Below, one piece after another: positions 1 through 9,660 of a DNA stretch of 64,000 bases. The stretch is from Gluconobacter wancherniae NBRC 103581 (GTDB lineage Bacteria; Pseudomonadota; Alphaproteobacteria; Acetobacterales; Acetobacteraceae). The number at the start of each line of letters is the position of its first letter. The stretch's first letter is position 1. Location: contig NZ_BJUZ01000001.1 in the NCBI RefSeq assembly GCF_007988885.1, positions 992,001-1,056,000 on the forward strand. The letters are read 5' to 3'. The notes below the pieces were generated by a model. That model saw only the letters and a program-made list of their open reading frames with translations. It had not been told where the DNA came from and made no database searches. Made by a program: the position numbers and the translations under genes.

Positions 1-567
1 AATCATGCTGCGCCTGGCTGCGATGTTTGATTGCCCTAAGAATCTTGAAAAGGCGTGCATGATTGATGCACCAATTTGTACACTCGGGCCCTCACGACCG
101 ATAGAAGCACCGCAGATCAACCCGAGAGAGGTAAGAAGAATTTTCCCAAGGGAAATTCTTAATGATAAGACACGATCTACCATCGAATAATTATCTATGT
201 GTAGAGTAGCTATTGTTTGCGGGATCCCGGAACCCTGAGCCCCTTTGAAAATGGTACGTGTCATCCAAGTGATGAATGCCAGCCCCACCGGTGTCACGAT
301 AAGCATGACCCAAGGGTTCCAGCCTATAATTTCGCTACGTGAATCCGCCGCCCAGTCTCCAATTTTTGCGAATACTACAGAAATGACACCGATCAGCACG
401 GCCCCAATCCAGTACACTACGGCTTTCCGCCATTGAGAGGTGGTAACTTTTGCAGAGCGCCGGAGGTGCAAAATGCGGTCTTTTCGCCGCAGCGCATGAG
501 TCGATCTTACTGTAGGAGACGGCGAATATCCCTGTTCGGAATCACAGGAAGGCGGCGAGGCAGTCAT
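1..567 (-). CDS. ClC-type chloride channel/antiporter, N-terminal part (runs off the window)
   Basis: Translation of the minus strand from the ATG at 567 gives an open frame to the window edge (about 189 residues). It shows the two best-known ClC signatures: GSGIPQ at about residue 111 and GREGPSVQIG at about residue 155, both part of the anion selectivity filter. Hydrophobic helices precede each motif. ClC proteins carry chloride, often in exchange for protons, across the inner membrane. About 50 polar residues come before the first helix. The frame is open upstream to 663 but has no other ATG. The C-terminal half lies outside the window, so intactness cannot be judged. Confidence 0.85.
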   Translation of the reverse strand, partial: MTASPPSCDSEQGYSPSPTVRSTHALRRKDRILHLRRSAKVTTSQWRKAVVYWIGAVLIGVISVVFAKIGDWAADSRSEIIGWNPWVMLIVTPVGLAFITWMTRTIFKGAQGSGIPQTIATLHIDNYSMVDRVLSLRISLGKILLTSLGLICGASIGREGPSVQIGASIMHAFSRFLGQSNIAARRSMI

Positions 568-663
568 CGACAAGAGTCCGGATAAATAGAATTTCGCCCC
601 GGACTGCTCCGTATTTTTAGACTGGTCAAGCTTTCGCGTAGAGTTTTCTTGGATTTCCTTTAA

Positions 664-855
664 CTAGACAGTTGGTCGTAGCATCTCGAACACGCTCTTA
701 TGCAAGACCTCATAATCCTTAGCTTGATTTGCTCTTAAAGTAGGCTCTGCGGCCGTCATATCATATGCACCCTGTTCTGCCGTGTCCGTACGAGCATGGA
801 TGCCGACAAACTCACTCAAGGCCCATCCAGCTTTCAACAGTATCTTCACATGCAT
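664..855 (-). CDS. small hypothetical protein (63 aa)
   Basis: A 63-residue frame with an ATG start that ends about 100 bases upstream of the ClC start on the same strand. The product is mixed and soluble-looking, with no motif I recognise. It could be a small gene cotranscribed with the channel, a remnant of a larger gene, or a chance frame. No clear ribosome binding site is visible. Confidence 0.25.
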   Translation of the reverse strand: MHVKILLKAGWALSEFVGIHARTDTAEQGAYDMTAAEPTLRANQAKDYEVLHKSVFEMLRPTV

Positions 856-1333
856 TGGTCAGTCGCACTAATTAGTTTAGACGGCACTCGAAGTGAACCG
901 GATTTTGGAAATTCGGGGTACTGAAAAGTATTAAAAAATATAAGTGAGAATATTCCTATTTCCTTTTTTATTTAAGGTGGATAATTAACCCAGAAGGGCT
1001 TGATCTAATGATTGAATTAAATGGATTCTACCGCAGACTACAGCTGTTCTGTAATTTTATCTTTTGTGGTGTAAGATCGAAGACATCAATCGGTGGAATG
1101 GGATACACAGTCTCTGTTCGGAACCCTCCTATCATGGCTTCAACATAACCTCGCATAACTGACGTATGCAATAATTCTTCATAAATTAAATTCGTTGAAA
1201 GAAAATAATTCTGAAATTATTTATATTCATCGAAATATCTTTGATTTTATGAGTGAATATTATTCAAACTATAAATAGTTTTCATAGATCAAGCGTCAAC
1301 AAATTTACATTTGTAAACGCTTGATTTCGTATT
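856..1333. other. AT-rich intergenic stretch with a terminator-like hairpin
   Basis: No gene is visible here. The only structure is a near-perfect hairpin at 1288-1325, directly beyond the stop codon of the aldolase gene. The rest is AT-rich and without repeats I can see. Confidence 0.5.
1288..1325 (-). terminator. long hairpin after the aldolase gene
   Basis: The outer arms ATCAAGCGT and ACGCTTGAT and the inner arms ACAAAT and ATTTGT pair around a 4-base loop, leaving a small internal mismatch. It starts 9 bases beyond the aldolase stop codon, which suits transcription termination. There is no clean run of T after the stem on the minus strand, so an operator or another dyad element is possible. 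Confidence 0.45.
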
Positions 1334-2233
1334 TTATTCTACTTTATTCACGGAGGCATCATAAATCTCATTGACGACTTTCTTTAAAATGCCATCAAAT
1401 ACTGTATTGGACTGACTTGCCCGCAGATCTTCCATCAAAGCTCTGGAAAAACTTGCAATCATGTTATGATTTTTCTTGAGCTTAATGCAGGCTTCATCAA
1501 GAGAGTAGCCACCAGAGAGAGCTACAACACGTTGAACTCTTGGATGTTTCGCGAATTCGGCGTAGAGGTCGGCTTTTTCGGGGATGGTGACTTTGAGAAT
1601 AACTTTCCCTTGCCCGGGAAGCTTCTGAAGTCCCTGCGTAAGTTCTTCTAAAAGAATATTTTCTGCCTCGGCTTTTTCAGGACTTTGAACGAGGACTTCA
1701 GGCTCAATGATTGGAACAAGCTGATGAGACAAAACGGTTTCAGCTACTTGATATTGCTGATGAATAATTTCTGAAATGCCATTTTTATCTGCAAGCCGTA
1801 TAACGGAACGTTCCTTGGTGCCATATATCCCAAGTTTTGCTGCTCGTGATAAAAGAGAATTCAGATCAGGAATGGGCTTCATGAGTTGAACGCCGTGTTC
1901 CTCCGCCTCCAAACCTTTATCAATCTTCAGAAACGGAACTATTCCACATTTATCCCAAAGGTAAGAGGGAACTGGCATAGTATCTACAAGCCCATCCATC
2001 GTCTTTTCAAAAAGGATCGCAGCGATAACTTTATGATCACTGAAGGCTGGAGACTTGATGATACGAACGCGCATTTCGTGCATTAATGCGAACATATCCT
2101 GTTCACTGGAATACGCGCCTGGTTCGATGCCATAATGGCCCAGAGCTTTTGGGGTAGAGCCACCACTTTGGTCTAGAGCAGCAATAAATCCAGGCGCCTG
2201 AGACATCTGCTGCGCCATTTTCGTATTCGACAT
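1334..2233 (-). CDS. fba: fructose-bisphosphate aldolase class I
   Basis: The enzyme splits fructose 1,6-bisphosphate into glyceraldehyde 3-phosphate and dihydroxyacetone phosphate through a lysine Schiff base. The protein (299 aa) follows the bacterial class I (FdaB-like) family from end to end: FIAALDQSGGSTPKAL near the N terminus, GVQLMKPIPDL in the middle, VPIIEPEV, the Schiff-base region ILKVTIPEK, VVALSGGYSLDEA and the ending YDASVNK. Length matches the family (about 296 aa). I chose the ATG at 2233 over an upstream TTG at 2260 because AAGGA lies about 10 bases before it. It is monocistronic and ends at a hairpin. Confidence 0.93.
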   Translation of the reverse strand: MSNTKMAQQMSQAPGFIAALDQSGGSTPKALGHYGIEPGAYSSEQDMFALMHEMRVRIIKSPAFSDHKVIAAILFEKTMDGLVDTMPVPSYLWDKCGIVPFLKIDKGLEAEEHGVQLMKPIPDLNSLLSRAAKLGIYGTKERSVIRLADKNGISEIIHQQYQVAETVLSHQLVPIIEPEVLVQSPEKAEAENILLEELTQGLQKLPGQGKVILKVTIPEKADLYAEFAKHPRVQRVVALSGGYSLDEACIKLKKNHNMIASFSRALMEDLRASQSNTVFDGILKKVVNEIYDASVNKVE

Positions 2234-2409
2234 GATGATCATATCCTTAGCCGTTCTCAAGTTCGAACTAACGGTTGAACACTCGGAAAGGTGCTGACGG
2301 GTTTCATCACATTTCGGATGCTTTGCTCATCATATGAACGAGATATTTGAATGAGCGCTGCAGTTTTGTTTCAGTAGCATGATAACAAACTGAGGTGCAC
2401 CTTTTGCAG

Positions 2410-3090
2410 CCTGCGAACATCAAGCGACTTGGCTTTGTCATTTGCTTCAGAAGCATTTAGCGGTTTCTTGCTTTATCCTCTGGTTTATCCGCTCGACCTG
2501 ACCGTTCGTCCACGGATGATTGGTCTTTGTCAGGCAGTGTTCGATCCCGCGGGATTCGAAGATCTGGTTGAAGCGCATGGAACGCGACTAGGTCGTATGA
2601 GGTCGGCTTTTTCGACCGATTGTATGACAGCGAATGTGCCTGTCCGGTCGACGCCAACGAAGAGGTAAGGCTGGCCTTCAGAGGTCTGAATCCCCGCGAT
2701 ATCGAGATAAAAGAACCCAATAGGGTAACGTTTGAAACGCTGTTGTTTGGGCTTGTCTTCCTCCATGTCCGGAAGCCGTGAGATCTCGTTGTGTTGAAAG
2801 CAACGATACAGAGCCGAGCATCTCGGATGAGAAATTCCAATCTGCAATGCATCAAGACAATACCCAGCGGCAGCAACGTATGGCGTCGAACTGCTTCGTT
2901 CGTTCTGCAAAAGAGCATTGGTCGTGACTCTTTAGGGCTAGCTTACTGATCCTCAACCGCCTGACGCTTCAGCCACTGTTTTCGGGTTGATCCCGAACTT
3001 ATCGCTCAGCCCCGAGAGCGAAGCTTGCGATTGTTGTATTGCTGGCTAGCGCAGCCTGCGTGATGGTGGCACTCCCATGACGCCTTTTTT
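2410..3090 (-). pseudogene. IS481-type transposase relic
   Basis: Pieces of an IS481-family transposase can be read on the minus strand in changing frames. In order they are an HTH start (QQSQASLSGLSDKFGINPKT, about 3020), RRHTLLPLG (about 2880), HPRCSALYRCFQHNEISRLP, FYLDIAGIQTSEGQPYLFVG with the first catalytic Asp, then NHPWTNGQVERINQRIKQET (about 2480). At least three frame changes and several stops break it. No terminal repeats were identified, so the element ends are approximate. It cannot encode an active transposase. Confidence 0.85.
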
Positions 3091-3151
3091 CCATAAGACT
3101 TCTTTCTACTCACGTGAAAATATCACATCATCAAACCACGGGACTAAAAAA

Positions 3152-4471
3152 CTAATTTTTACACCATATTATTTTGCGCGCCATGGCAATTAAAAGAAAT
3201 AATATTGCAGTTCCAATACTTGAAATGGCGATTAATCTTTGCTCATCACTAAACATCATAACCAAAAATACAAAGAATATAGCAATAACCACACCAAAAT
3301 TTATCAAAAAATAATTATTTTTAGGTTTCTTCCGTTCGTTTCGTAGATAAAAATGAGCAATCGCGATCATACCATAAACAATGAGTACAACCCCTCCGCT
3401 GCAATTAATAATAAACGAAAACATGATATTTGGAGAAATAATTGAAGAGAATGCAATTATTATTCCAAATATTGCACTAAATACCAAGGCTGCAGTGGGG
3501 GTTCCATAACGGGATTGAGCCATAAGAATTTGCGGCGCGTCTCCTTTTGATGACAGTTCATGCAGGACACGTGAAGTAATATACATTGATGAATTCAGAC
3601 ATGAAAGTATCGCTGCAAGCACAACGCAGTTCATTATGAATGAGGTGCCGGGGATTCCAATAATTTCCAAGGTAGAGACAAACGGTGAATATCCCGACTT
3701 TATTGATTGCCAAGGAACAATGAGAAGAATAAGTAAGAGAGAAGCTAGGTAGAAAATTGAAATTCTTATCCCAATTCCACGAGTCACGCGCGCTATTTCT
3801 TGTTGTGGCGCATCGGATTCTCCGGCAGCTACCGTTCCCAGCTCTGCACCTAGCATGGTAAAAAGCGCAGATGGTATGGCAGCTATGGCAGCAGAAAATC
3901 CCATTGGGAATATTTCAAAATTCGCTGATACCGTTAAATTTGAGGTTGAGTGATAGAATAATTTTACCAAAAGATACCCAGAGCAAACAATAATAAAAAG
4001 AATTATAGATAACACTTTTATCGAAGAAAGCCAAAATTCAACTTCACCAAAAATATGTACCGCTCCCATATTAATAATAAATAGAAAAGAAACAATCAAG
4101 ATCGCAAGAATCCAAATGGGAATTGGAACCCATGCATCCATAATTACTGCACCAGAAATTGCTTCACTTCCTACCACGGAAACCCAGAAAAACCAGTAGA
4201 GCCACCCCGATACGAACGCAGCTTTGTCTCCATTCCCAGCGCGGATATATTCAACAAAAGATCCACGACCAGGTTTCGCAATAACCATTTCCCCCAACAT
4301 GCGCATAACAAGAAATACGAGAATACTTGTTGCCAAAAAAGAAAAAATAACTGCCGGACCGGCCTGAGAAATAGAAGAACTACTTCCGACGAAAAGGCCT
4401 GCGCCAATAGCGCCCCCTAGCCCGATCATTGTAATGTGCCGTGACTTAAGAGGAGAGGTTGGTGTATTCAC
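3152..4471 (-). CDS. APC-family amino-acid permease
   Basis: 439 residues with about 12 hydrophobic segments. The N terminus carries the APC signature: SRHITMIGLGGAIGAGLFVG followed by SISQAGPAVIFSF, and GELGTVAAGES later. These are typical of the GabP/LysP/AroP/ProY group, which import amino acids or GABA with protons through the inner membrane. The substrate cannot be fixed from sequence. The neighbouring LysR, HglS and ALDH genes make lysine, 2-aminoadipate or a related amine plausible. GC is low compared with the chromosomal genes at the right of the window, which suggests acquisition. Confidence 0.88.
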   Translation of the reverse strand: MNTPTSPLKSRHITMIGLGGAIGAGLFVGSSSSISQAGPAVIFSFLATSILVFLVMRMLGEMVIAKPGRGSFVEYIRAGNGDKAAFVSGWLYWFFWVSVVGSEAISGAVIMDAWVPIPIWILAILIVSFLFIINMGAVHIFGEVEFWLSSIKVLSIILFIIVCSGYLLVKLFYHSTSNLTVSANFEIFPMGFSAAIAAIPSALFTMLGAELGTVAAGESDAPQQEIARVTRGIGIRISIFYLASLLLILLIVPWQSIKSGYSPFVSTLEIIGIPGTSFIMNCVVLAAILSCLNSSMYITSRVLHELSSKGDAPQILMAQSRYGTPTAALVFSAIFGIIIAFSSIISPNIMFSFIINCSGGVVLIVYGMIAIAHFYLRNERKKPKNNYFLINFGVVIAIFFVFLVMMFSDEQRLIAISSIGTAILFLLIAMARKIIWCKN

Positions 4472-4620
4472 TGATCATCCTTATAAAGGTATAGAATATG
4501 ACAAATGGAAATTATAAATTTCATCCGATCAATCATATTTATTCGTTATGATGCACGAAATTTCCATACCTCTCAATACTCGGAAATATATTTAAAATAT
4601 CACTTTCATAATTAATAGAA

Positions 4621-5502
4621 CTAATTTGCTAATAGCCATTTTTTAAATATCATAAAAGAGTTGGTTAATCCTCGTGAAGTTGGATTAACTAAATAATAGC
4701 TACCTTCGCTTTCCAGAGGATTCGCAGGTAATTCAAATAGTTGACCATTTCTTAATTCACGCTCTATAAGAATTTGCGGTATTAAAGCCACCCCATCTCC
4801 ATAAAGAGCCGCGCTTACAACAAAGCTGAACTGATCAAACAATGGGCCATGAAGTGACGGACGATAGATTTTCTGAGCTTCAAACCATCGTTCCCAAGCA
4901 TCCGGCCTTGAAACAAGATGTAGTAGCGGTACGGTAGCTAGGTCATTGCATTTAGATGATTTTATTTTTTCGAAAAGGGAAGGTGAACATACTGGAATCA
5001 CGCGATCTTCCATCAAAAATGAGATTTCTGCACCAGGCCATTCAGCCTCTCCGAAGTGAATGGCTGCATCAAGATTTTCGCCCGAAAACTCGAACGGTTG
5101 CAGTCTCGTATAAAGGTTTACTGTGATATTAGGGTGCAGTGTTTTGAAGCCTCCAAGTTTAGGGATAAGCCATTGGGTGCTCAGAGTTGGCAGGACCCCT
5201 AAATTAACGGTACCTCCAATTGGATTAGCTCGAAACGCAAGTGTCGCCGCTGAAATATGATGCAGCGCTTCGCAAATTTCTCGCGCGTAAGCCTCTCCTG
5301 CCTTCGTTAAAAATACTGCCTGCCGATCTCTAACGAATAGTTCGGCTCCTAAATGTACTTCCAAAGCACGAATATGACGACTTACAGCACTTTGCGTTAG
5401 GCAAAGCTCATTTGCGGCGGCTGTAAAACTCTTGTGACGAGCAGATGCCTCGAAAGAACAGAGCAATGTGGTGGATGGGAGGAAACGTCGCGCGATGGCC
5501 AT
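4621..5502 (-). CDS. LysR-family transcriptional regulator (GcvA-like)
   Basis: 293 residues. The N-terminal winged helix-turn-helix (residues about 10-70) reads SFEASARHKSFTAAANELCL and TQSAVSRHIRALE, standard for LysR proteins. The effector-binding domain follows, with LGVLPTLSTQWLIPKLGGF as in GcvA-like members. It lies between the permease (same strand) and hglS (divergent), so it probably controls one or both. An inverted repeat at 5519-5561, just before its start, is a candidate binding site and suggests autoregulation. Confidence 0.9.
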   Translation of the reverse strand: MAIARRFLPSTTLLCSFEASARHKSFTAAANELCLTQSAVSRHIRALEVHLGAELFVRDRQAVFLTKAGEAYAREICEALHHISAATLAFRANPIGGTVNLGVLPTLSTQWLIPKLGGFKTLHPNITVNLYTRLQPFEFSGENLDAAIHFGEAEWPGAEISFLMEDRVIPVCSPSLFEKIKSSKCNDLATVPLLHLVSRPDAWERWFEAQKIYRPSLHGPLFDQFSFVVSAALYGDGVALIPQILIERELRNGQLFELPANPLESEGSYYLVNPTSRGLTNSFMIFKKWLLAN

Positions 5503-5518
5503 GGAAACTTTCGTTAAA

Positions 5519-5561
5519 CCTATAACGGAAGATGCTCTTATGACTGATCATTCGTTATAGG
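5519..5561. promoter_or_regulatory. inverted repeat upstream of the LysR gene (candidate operator)
   Basis: Perfect 9-base arms CCTATAACG (5519-5527) and CGTTATAGG (5553-5561) are separated by 25 bases. They lie 17 bases upstream of the LysR start and 145 bases upstream of hglS. The divergent layout fits a LysR activator/autorepressor site. The spacing is longer than the usual T-N11-A box, so it may hold two subsites. Confidence 0.5.
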
Positions 5562-5705
5562 TCATTCCAAAATGGACTGATGTCAGACACCATTATCGTT
5601 TGAAGCTTGGTATGTTCCCGCTAAAATCTTCAAGTCGGCAGCGATCGGCTGCTTGAACGCAAGTTGTGATGCACGGCAGCACTCAGGGTGAGGTCTTTTG
5701 TTATT

Positions 5706-7103
5706 ATGGTGAGTGGCCACGTATCTTCCGACGAGATCAGGTCTCGCTTTTCGTCCGCTATGTCGAAAATGTATCGCCACGAGGTGCCTCAATACGACAC
5801 GCTACTCGGTATTGTAGAAGATGTAAATAGCGATATTTTAAATAACAATACAGAAATAAAAGAAAAATTACAAAATGATGGAAGTATAAACCGTCTTAAT
5901 GTCGAAAGGCACGGTGCAATAAGGCTGGGAAGTCCATCGGAATTGAATAATTGTAGGCGCCTTTTCGCCATTATGGGCATGAGGCCCGTTGGGTACTACG
6001 ATTTGTCTGTAGCAGGGGTTCCAGTTCACTCCACTGCCTTTCGACCCACCAATGCAGTGGCATTGGAACGCAACCCTTTCCGTATATTCACATCTTTGTT
6101 GCGCATTGAACTTATCGAAGACCCATCTTTAAGGCTAAAGGTAGAGAAAATTTTAAATTTAAGAAGTATTTTTAGTAAAAAATTAATAAACATGATAGAT
6201 TCATTCGAAAAATTTAATAAATTAACCTCCGATGAGGCTGATTTATTCGTTGAAGAATCTATTAATGCTTTTCGTTGGCATCAAGATACACCTGTTAGCC
6301 GAGATATGTACGAGGAGCTTCATAGAGAGCATCCACTGATCGCTGACGTTGTATGTTTCCGTGGTCCTCACATAAATCATTTAACACCAAGAACTTTAGA
6401 TATCGATCGAGTTCAAAATGTAATGCAACAGCACGGGATCACCCCCAAGGCGATCATTGAAGGGCCGCCAAAACGAAAGGTACCTATACTTTTAAGGCAA
6501 ACCAGTTTCGTAGCCTTAAACGAAGAAATTACATTCATGGGAGGAGGCGAGGGTACAGTAGGAACTCACACCGCCCGCTTTGGAGAAATCGAGCAGCGTG
6601 GAGTAGCACTAACACCCAAAGGACGAGATTTGTATGATAGCCTCATAGAAAAAGCAAAAAGTGGGAAGGGAGACGAATATTCGTCAATTCTAAAAGATTT
6701 ATTCAAAAAATTTCCCGATGACGAAGTAATTTTGAGGCGTGAAGGATTATCTTTTTCCCAATATAAAATTATTGATAATAAAAAAATAAAAAAATTCACT
6801 GATAGTCTGCAGGAATTAATTGATACAGGGGCCGTGGAAGCAATACCCATTACATATGAAGATTTTTTACCCATTAGTGCGGCTGGAATTTTTCATTCTA
6901 ATCTCAATGATCAGCCTGCACAAACTTACTCAACTGGCTCGGCTCGTGATGCTTTCGAGAAAGCCCTAGGGTGTGGAGTGCTGGACGAAATGGTTCTTTA
7001 TGAGAAAATACAGAATAATTCTATTGAAAGTATTGAAAAATTATTGGGTAGGCGTTTGATAGATATACCCCCCACAACAAAGCTGCCCGATGTTGAAAGT
7101 TGA
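5706..7103 (+). CDS. hglS: 2-oxoadipate dioxygenase/decarboxylase (HglS/YdcJ, DUF1338)
   Basis: This non-haem iron enzyme converts 2-oxoadipate to D-2-hydroxyglutarate with O2 in lysine catabolism. The 465-residue product follows the E. coli YdcJ family along its length: MYRHEVPQYDTLL, LNVERHGAIRLGSPSEL (metal His), VPVHSTAFRP, ADVVCFRGPHINHLTPRTLD (second His), ARFGEIEQRGVALTPKGR (metal Glu region) and PITYEDFLPISAAGIF. I chose the ATG at 5706 with GGGTGAGG upstream; an in-frame GTG at 5688 is less likely. It probably forms a unit with the ALDH gene 106 bases downstream. Its codon use is AT-rich in patches. Confidence 0.9.
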   Translation: MVSGHVSSDEIRSRFSSAMSKMYRHEVPQYDTLLGIVEDVNSDILNNNTEIKEKLQNDGSINRLNVERHGAIRLGSPSELNNCRRLFAIMGMRPVGYYDLSVAGVPVHSTAFRPTNAVALERNPFRIFTSLLRIELIEDPSLRLKVEKILNLRSIFSKKLINMIDSFEKFNKLTSDEADLFVEESINAFRWHQDTPVSRDMYEELHREHPLIADVVCFRGPHINHLTPRTLDIDRVQNVMQQHGITPKAIIEGPPKRKVPILLRQTSFVALNEEITFMGGGEGTVGTHTARFGEIEQRGVALTPKGRDLYDSLIEKAKSGKGDEYSSILKDLFKKFPDDEVILRREGLSFSQYKIIDNKKIKKFTDSLQELIDTGAVEAIPITYEDFLPISAAGIFHSNLNDQPAQTYSTGSARDAFEKALGCGVLDEMVLYEKIQNNSIESIEKLLGRRLIDIPPTTKLPDVES

Positions 7104-7209
7104 AATTTCTGGCGTCAACATTGTCATAGATGAATGCCAGAAGTCGGTTTTAGAAGAAGATACGGATGGGTTGTTCCGCGTTTTCTGTTACCCTTGTTAG
7201 GAATTAAAA

Positions 7210-8733
7210 ATGTCTTTTCACCTCGACGTCGAAATCAAAGCTCTACTTCAAGGCATGGGCGTAGCAGAAAGCGAGTTTTCTGGCGGAACTCTCATTGTAC
7301 GCTCTCCACTTACGGGGGATGTCCTTGCCAAGGTTCCAGAAATTTCCTCTGAAAAAGCCATTGCGGCAATTTCCTCATCTTCTGAAGCTTTCAATGAATG
7401 GCGTAAGATTCCCGCTCCACGTCGTGGGGAACTCGTTCGGCTGCTGGGTGAAGAACTCCGCGCCAACAAGGAAGCTCTAGGGCGGCTTGTTACTCTTGAA
7501 GTGGGCAAGGTACCCTCCGAAGGCCTCGGAGAGGTGCAGGAAATGATCGATATCTGTGATTTTGCTGTAGGTCTATCCCGGCAGCTTTATGGTCTCACCA
7601 TTCAGTCAGAGCGTCCTGATCACCGATTGACCGAACAATGGCATCCTGCAGGCGTCGTCGGCATCATCTCGGCATTTAACTTTCCTGTTGCTGTCTGGGC
7701 ATGGAATGCGGCGCTGGCTTTGGTTTGTGGCAACACAGTCATCTGGAAGCCATCAGAAAAAACCCCGTTGACCGCTATAGCGACACAGGCTCTGTTCCTC
7801 AAAGCCGCAGCTCGCTTTGGCGCAGAGGCACCAAAAGCTCTTAGCACTCTCCTTGTGGGCGGGCGGGAGATCGGAGCACTGCTAGTGGAAGATCAGCGCG
7901 TACCAGTAGTTTCTGCTACGGGATCCACCCGGATGGGTCGTGATGTGGGTGAACGCGTGGCCCGCAGGTTTGGGCGCTCTATTCTTGAGTTGGGTGGGAA
8001 CAATGCATCTATCGTAACACCATCAGCTGATCTGGATCTCACGCTACGCGCGGTAGCTTTTGGAGCCATGGGGACGGCTGGGCAGCGCTGCACTACGCTC
8101 CGTCGCCTTATTGTGCATAGCAGTGTGTATGAAACTCTCATTCCAAAACTTGTAGGCGTTTATAACGCGATCAAAGTAGGCAATCCCGTTGAAAGTGACG
8201 CGCTTGTAGGCCCACTGATTGATCAACTGTCTTTTGAGGCAATGCAGTCAAGCCTCAAGGCGGCCAGAGAAGCTGGGGGAACAGTTCATGGTGGTCAGCG
8301 CGTCAACATAAATGGCGATGCTTCATTCTACGTTCGTCCGGCACTCGTCGAAATGCCATCACAGACTGGTCCGGTTCTTGAGGAGACCTTTGCGCCAATT
8401 CTCTACGTCATGAAGTATGAAACTCTTGATGAAGCAATTTCACTTCAAAATAGCGTGGTGCAGGGACTTTCGTCGTCCATTTTTGCAACAGATATTCGAG
8501 AAGTAGAGCTGTTTCTTTCGGCTCAGGGCTCTGATTGCGGCATTGCCAATGTGAACATGGGGCCATCAGGCGCCGAGATCGGGGGAGCATTTGGTGGCGA
8601 AAAAGAAACTGGCGGCGGCCGGGAATCTGGATCAGACGCGTGGAAAGCCTACATGCGACGCCAGACAAATGCAGTTAATTACGGGCGCACGTTACCACTC
8701 GCCCAAGGCGTAAAGTTCGATGTGGGCGGCTGA
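7210..8733 (+). CDS. ALDH7-type aldehyde dehydrogenase (aminoadipate semialdehyde dehydrogenase-like)
   Basis: 507 residues of the NAD(P)-dependent aldehyde dehydrogenase superfamily. It shows the NAD-site segment WKPSEKTPLTA, the general base in LELGGNN, the catalytic Cys in GTAGQRCTTLRR and the ALDH7-typical tail GGAFGGEKETGGGRESGSDA. ALDH7/AmaB enzymes oxidise 2-aminoadipate 6-semialdehyde (in equilibrium with piperideine-6-carboxylate) to 2-aminoadipate. The next keto acid in that route is the substrate of the upstream hglS product, so the pairing supports this role. The start has AGGA 7 bases upstream. An aminotransferase for the step between the two enzymes is not in the window. Confidence 0.85.
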   Translation: MSFHLDVEIKALLQGMGVAESEFSGGTLIVRSPLTGDVLAKVPEISSEKAIAAISSSSEAFNEWRKIPAPRRGELVRLLGEELRANKEALGRLVTLEVGKVPSEGLGEVQEMIDICDFAVGLSRQLYGLTIQSERPDHRLTEQWHPAGVVGIISAFNFPVAVWAWNAALALVCGNTVIWKPSEKTPLTAIATQALFLKAAARFGAEAPKALSTLLVGGREIGALLVEDQRVPVVSATGSTRMGRDVGERVARRFGRSILELGGNNASIVTPSADLDLTLRAVAFGAMGTAGQRCTTLRRLIVHSSVYETLIPKLVGVYNAIKVGNPVESDALVGPLIDQLSFEAMQSSLKAAREAGGTVHGGQRVNINGDASFYVRPALVEMPSQTGPVLEETFAPILYVMKYETLDEAISLQNSVVQGLSSSIFATDIREVELFLSAQGSDCGIANVNMGPSGAEIGGAFGGEKETGGGRESGSDAWKAYMRRQTNAVNYGRTLPLAQGVKFDVGG

Positions 8734-8919
8734 CAGTTTTTATAGGGCCTAATCGTATCCCACCGCGTCGGGTGTTGTTGGTTGTACCAAACATCGCGCC
8801 ATTAACACTCGGCTTCGCTTTCATGTGAATACGTTCCCTACTTGACACTTAAGCTCTTCATGTAACGATCCAGCCTACACCGAGCTGATGAATGTTTTTT
8901 TAAACGGGCTGGATCGATT

Positions 8920-9660
8920 ATGTTGATACGCACAGATGAGGTAGTGGACCTGGAAACACCGTCTGGTCCCATGCGGGTTCATGTTTCCATCCCTTTAAAT
9001 GAGGGAACGTACCCCGCGATTATTCTTTACTCTGAAATCTACCAGGTGACTGCACCGATCCAGAGGCTTGCTGCCATGATTGCAGGGCAGGGATACATGG
9101 TGGTAACTCCCGAAATCTATCACGAATACGAACCTGCTGGCCGTGTTTTGCCTTATGACAAGGATGGGACTGATAGAGGCAACGAATTAAAATATACAAA
9201 AACAATTCAGAGCTTCGACGATGATACGGAATCTCTTCTTGAATGGCTGGACAACAATCCAAACTGTTCAGGCAGTATTGGTTCCTTTGGAGTTTGTCTC
9301 GGAGGGCACTTATCTTATAGGGCCGCATTGTTTTCCAAGGTTAAATCTGCTGTGTGTTTCTACGCCACAGACATTCATTCGGCGACATTAGGATTTGGAA
9401 AAAATGATAACTCTTTGGAGAGAGCATCTGATCTCAAAGGAGAACTCATGATGGTCTGGGGCAGATCAGACCCACACGTCCCTTATGCTGGACGTCGAAA
9501 GATACGAGATGCACTGGAAGAGGCTGGAGCACGGGTGGAATGGCACGAAGTTGATGGCCAGCATGCGTTTTTAAGAGACAGTGCGCCTCGTTTCGATGCC
9601 GCATTATTCCTTAACTATATGGCCCTTACAAATTCATTTTTCCAAAAAACGCTTAGATGA
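8920..9660 (+). CDS. dienelactone hydrolase family protein
   Basis: 246 residues of alpha/beta-hydrolase fold. The nucleophile motif GVCLGG (Cys), an acid in WGRSDPHVPY and a His in VDGQHAF give the Cys-Asp-His triad typical of carboxymethylenebutenolidases. IILYSEIYQ near the start and VVTPEIYHEY fit the same family. The physiological substrate is unknown, as members also act on other esters and lactones. It sits 186 bases after the ALDH gene in the same direction and may be part of the same catabolic unit. Confidence 0.85.
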   Translation: MLIRTDEVVDLETPSGPMRVHVSIPLNEGTYPAIILYSEIYQVTAPIQRLAAMIAGQGYMVVTPEIYHEYEPAGRVLPYDKDGTDRGNELKYTKTIQSFDDDTESLLEWLDNNPNCSGSIGSFGVCLGGHLSYRAALFSKVKSAVCFYATDIHSATLGFGKNDNSLERASDLKGELMMVWGRSDPHVPYAGRRKIRDALEEAGARVEWHEVDGQHAFLRDSAPRFDAALFLNYMALTNSFFQKTLR

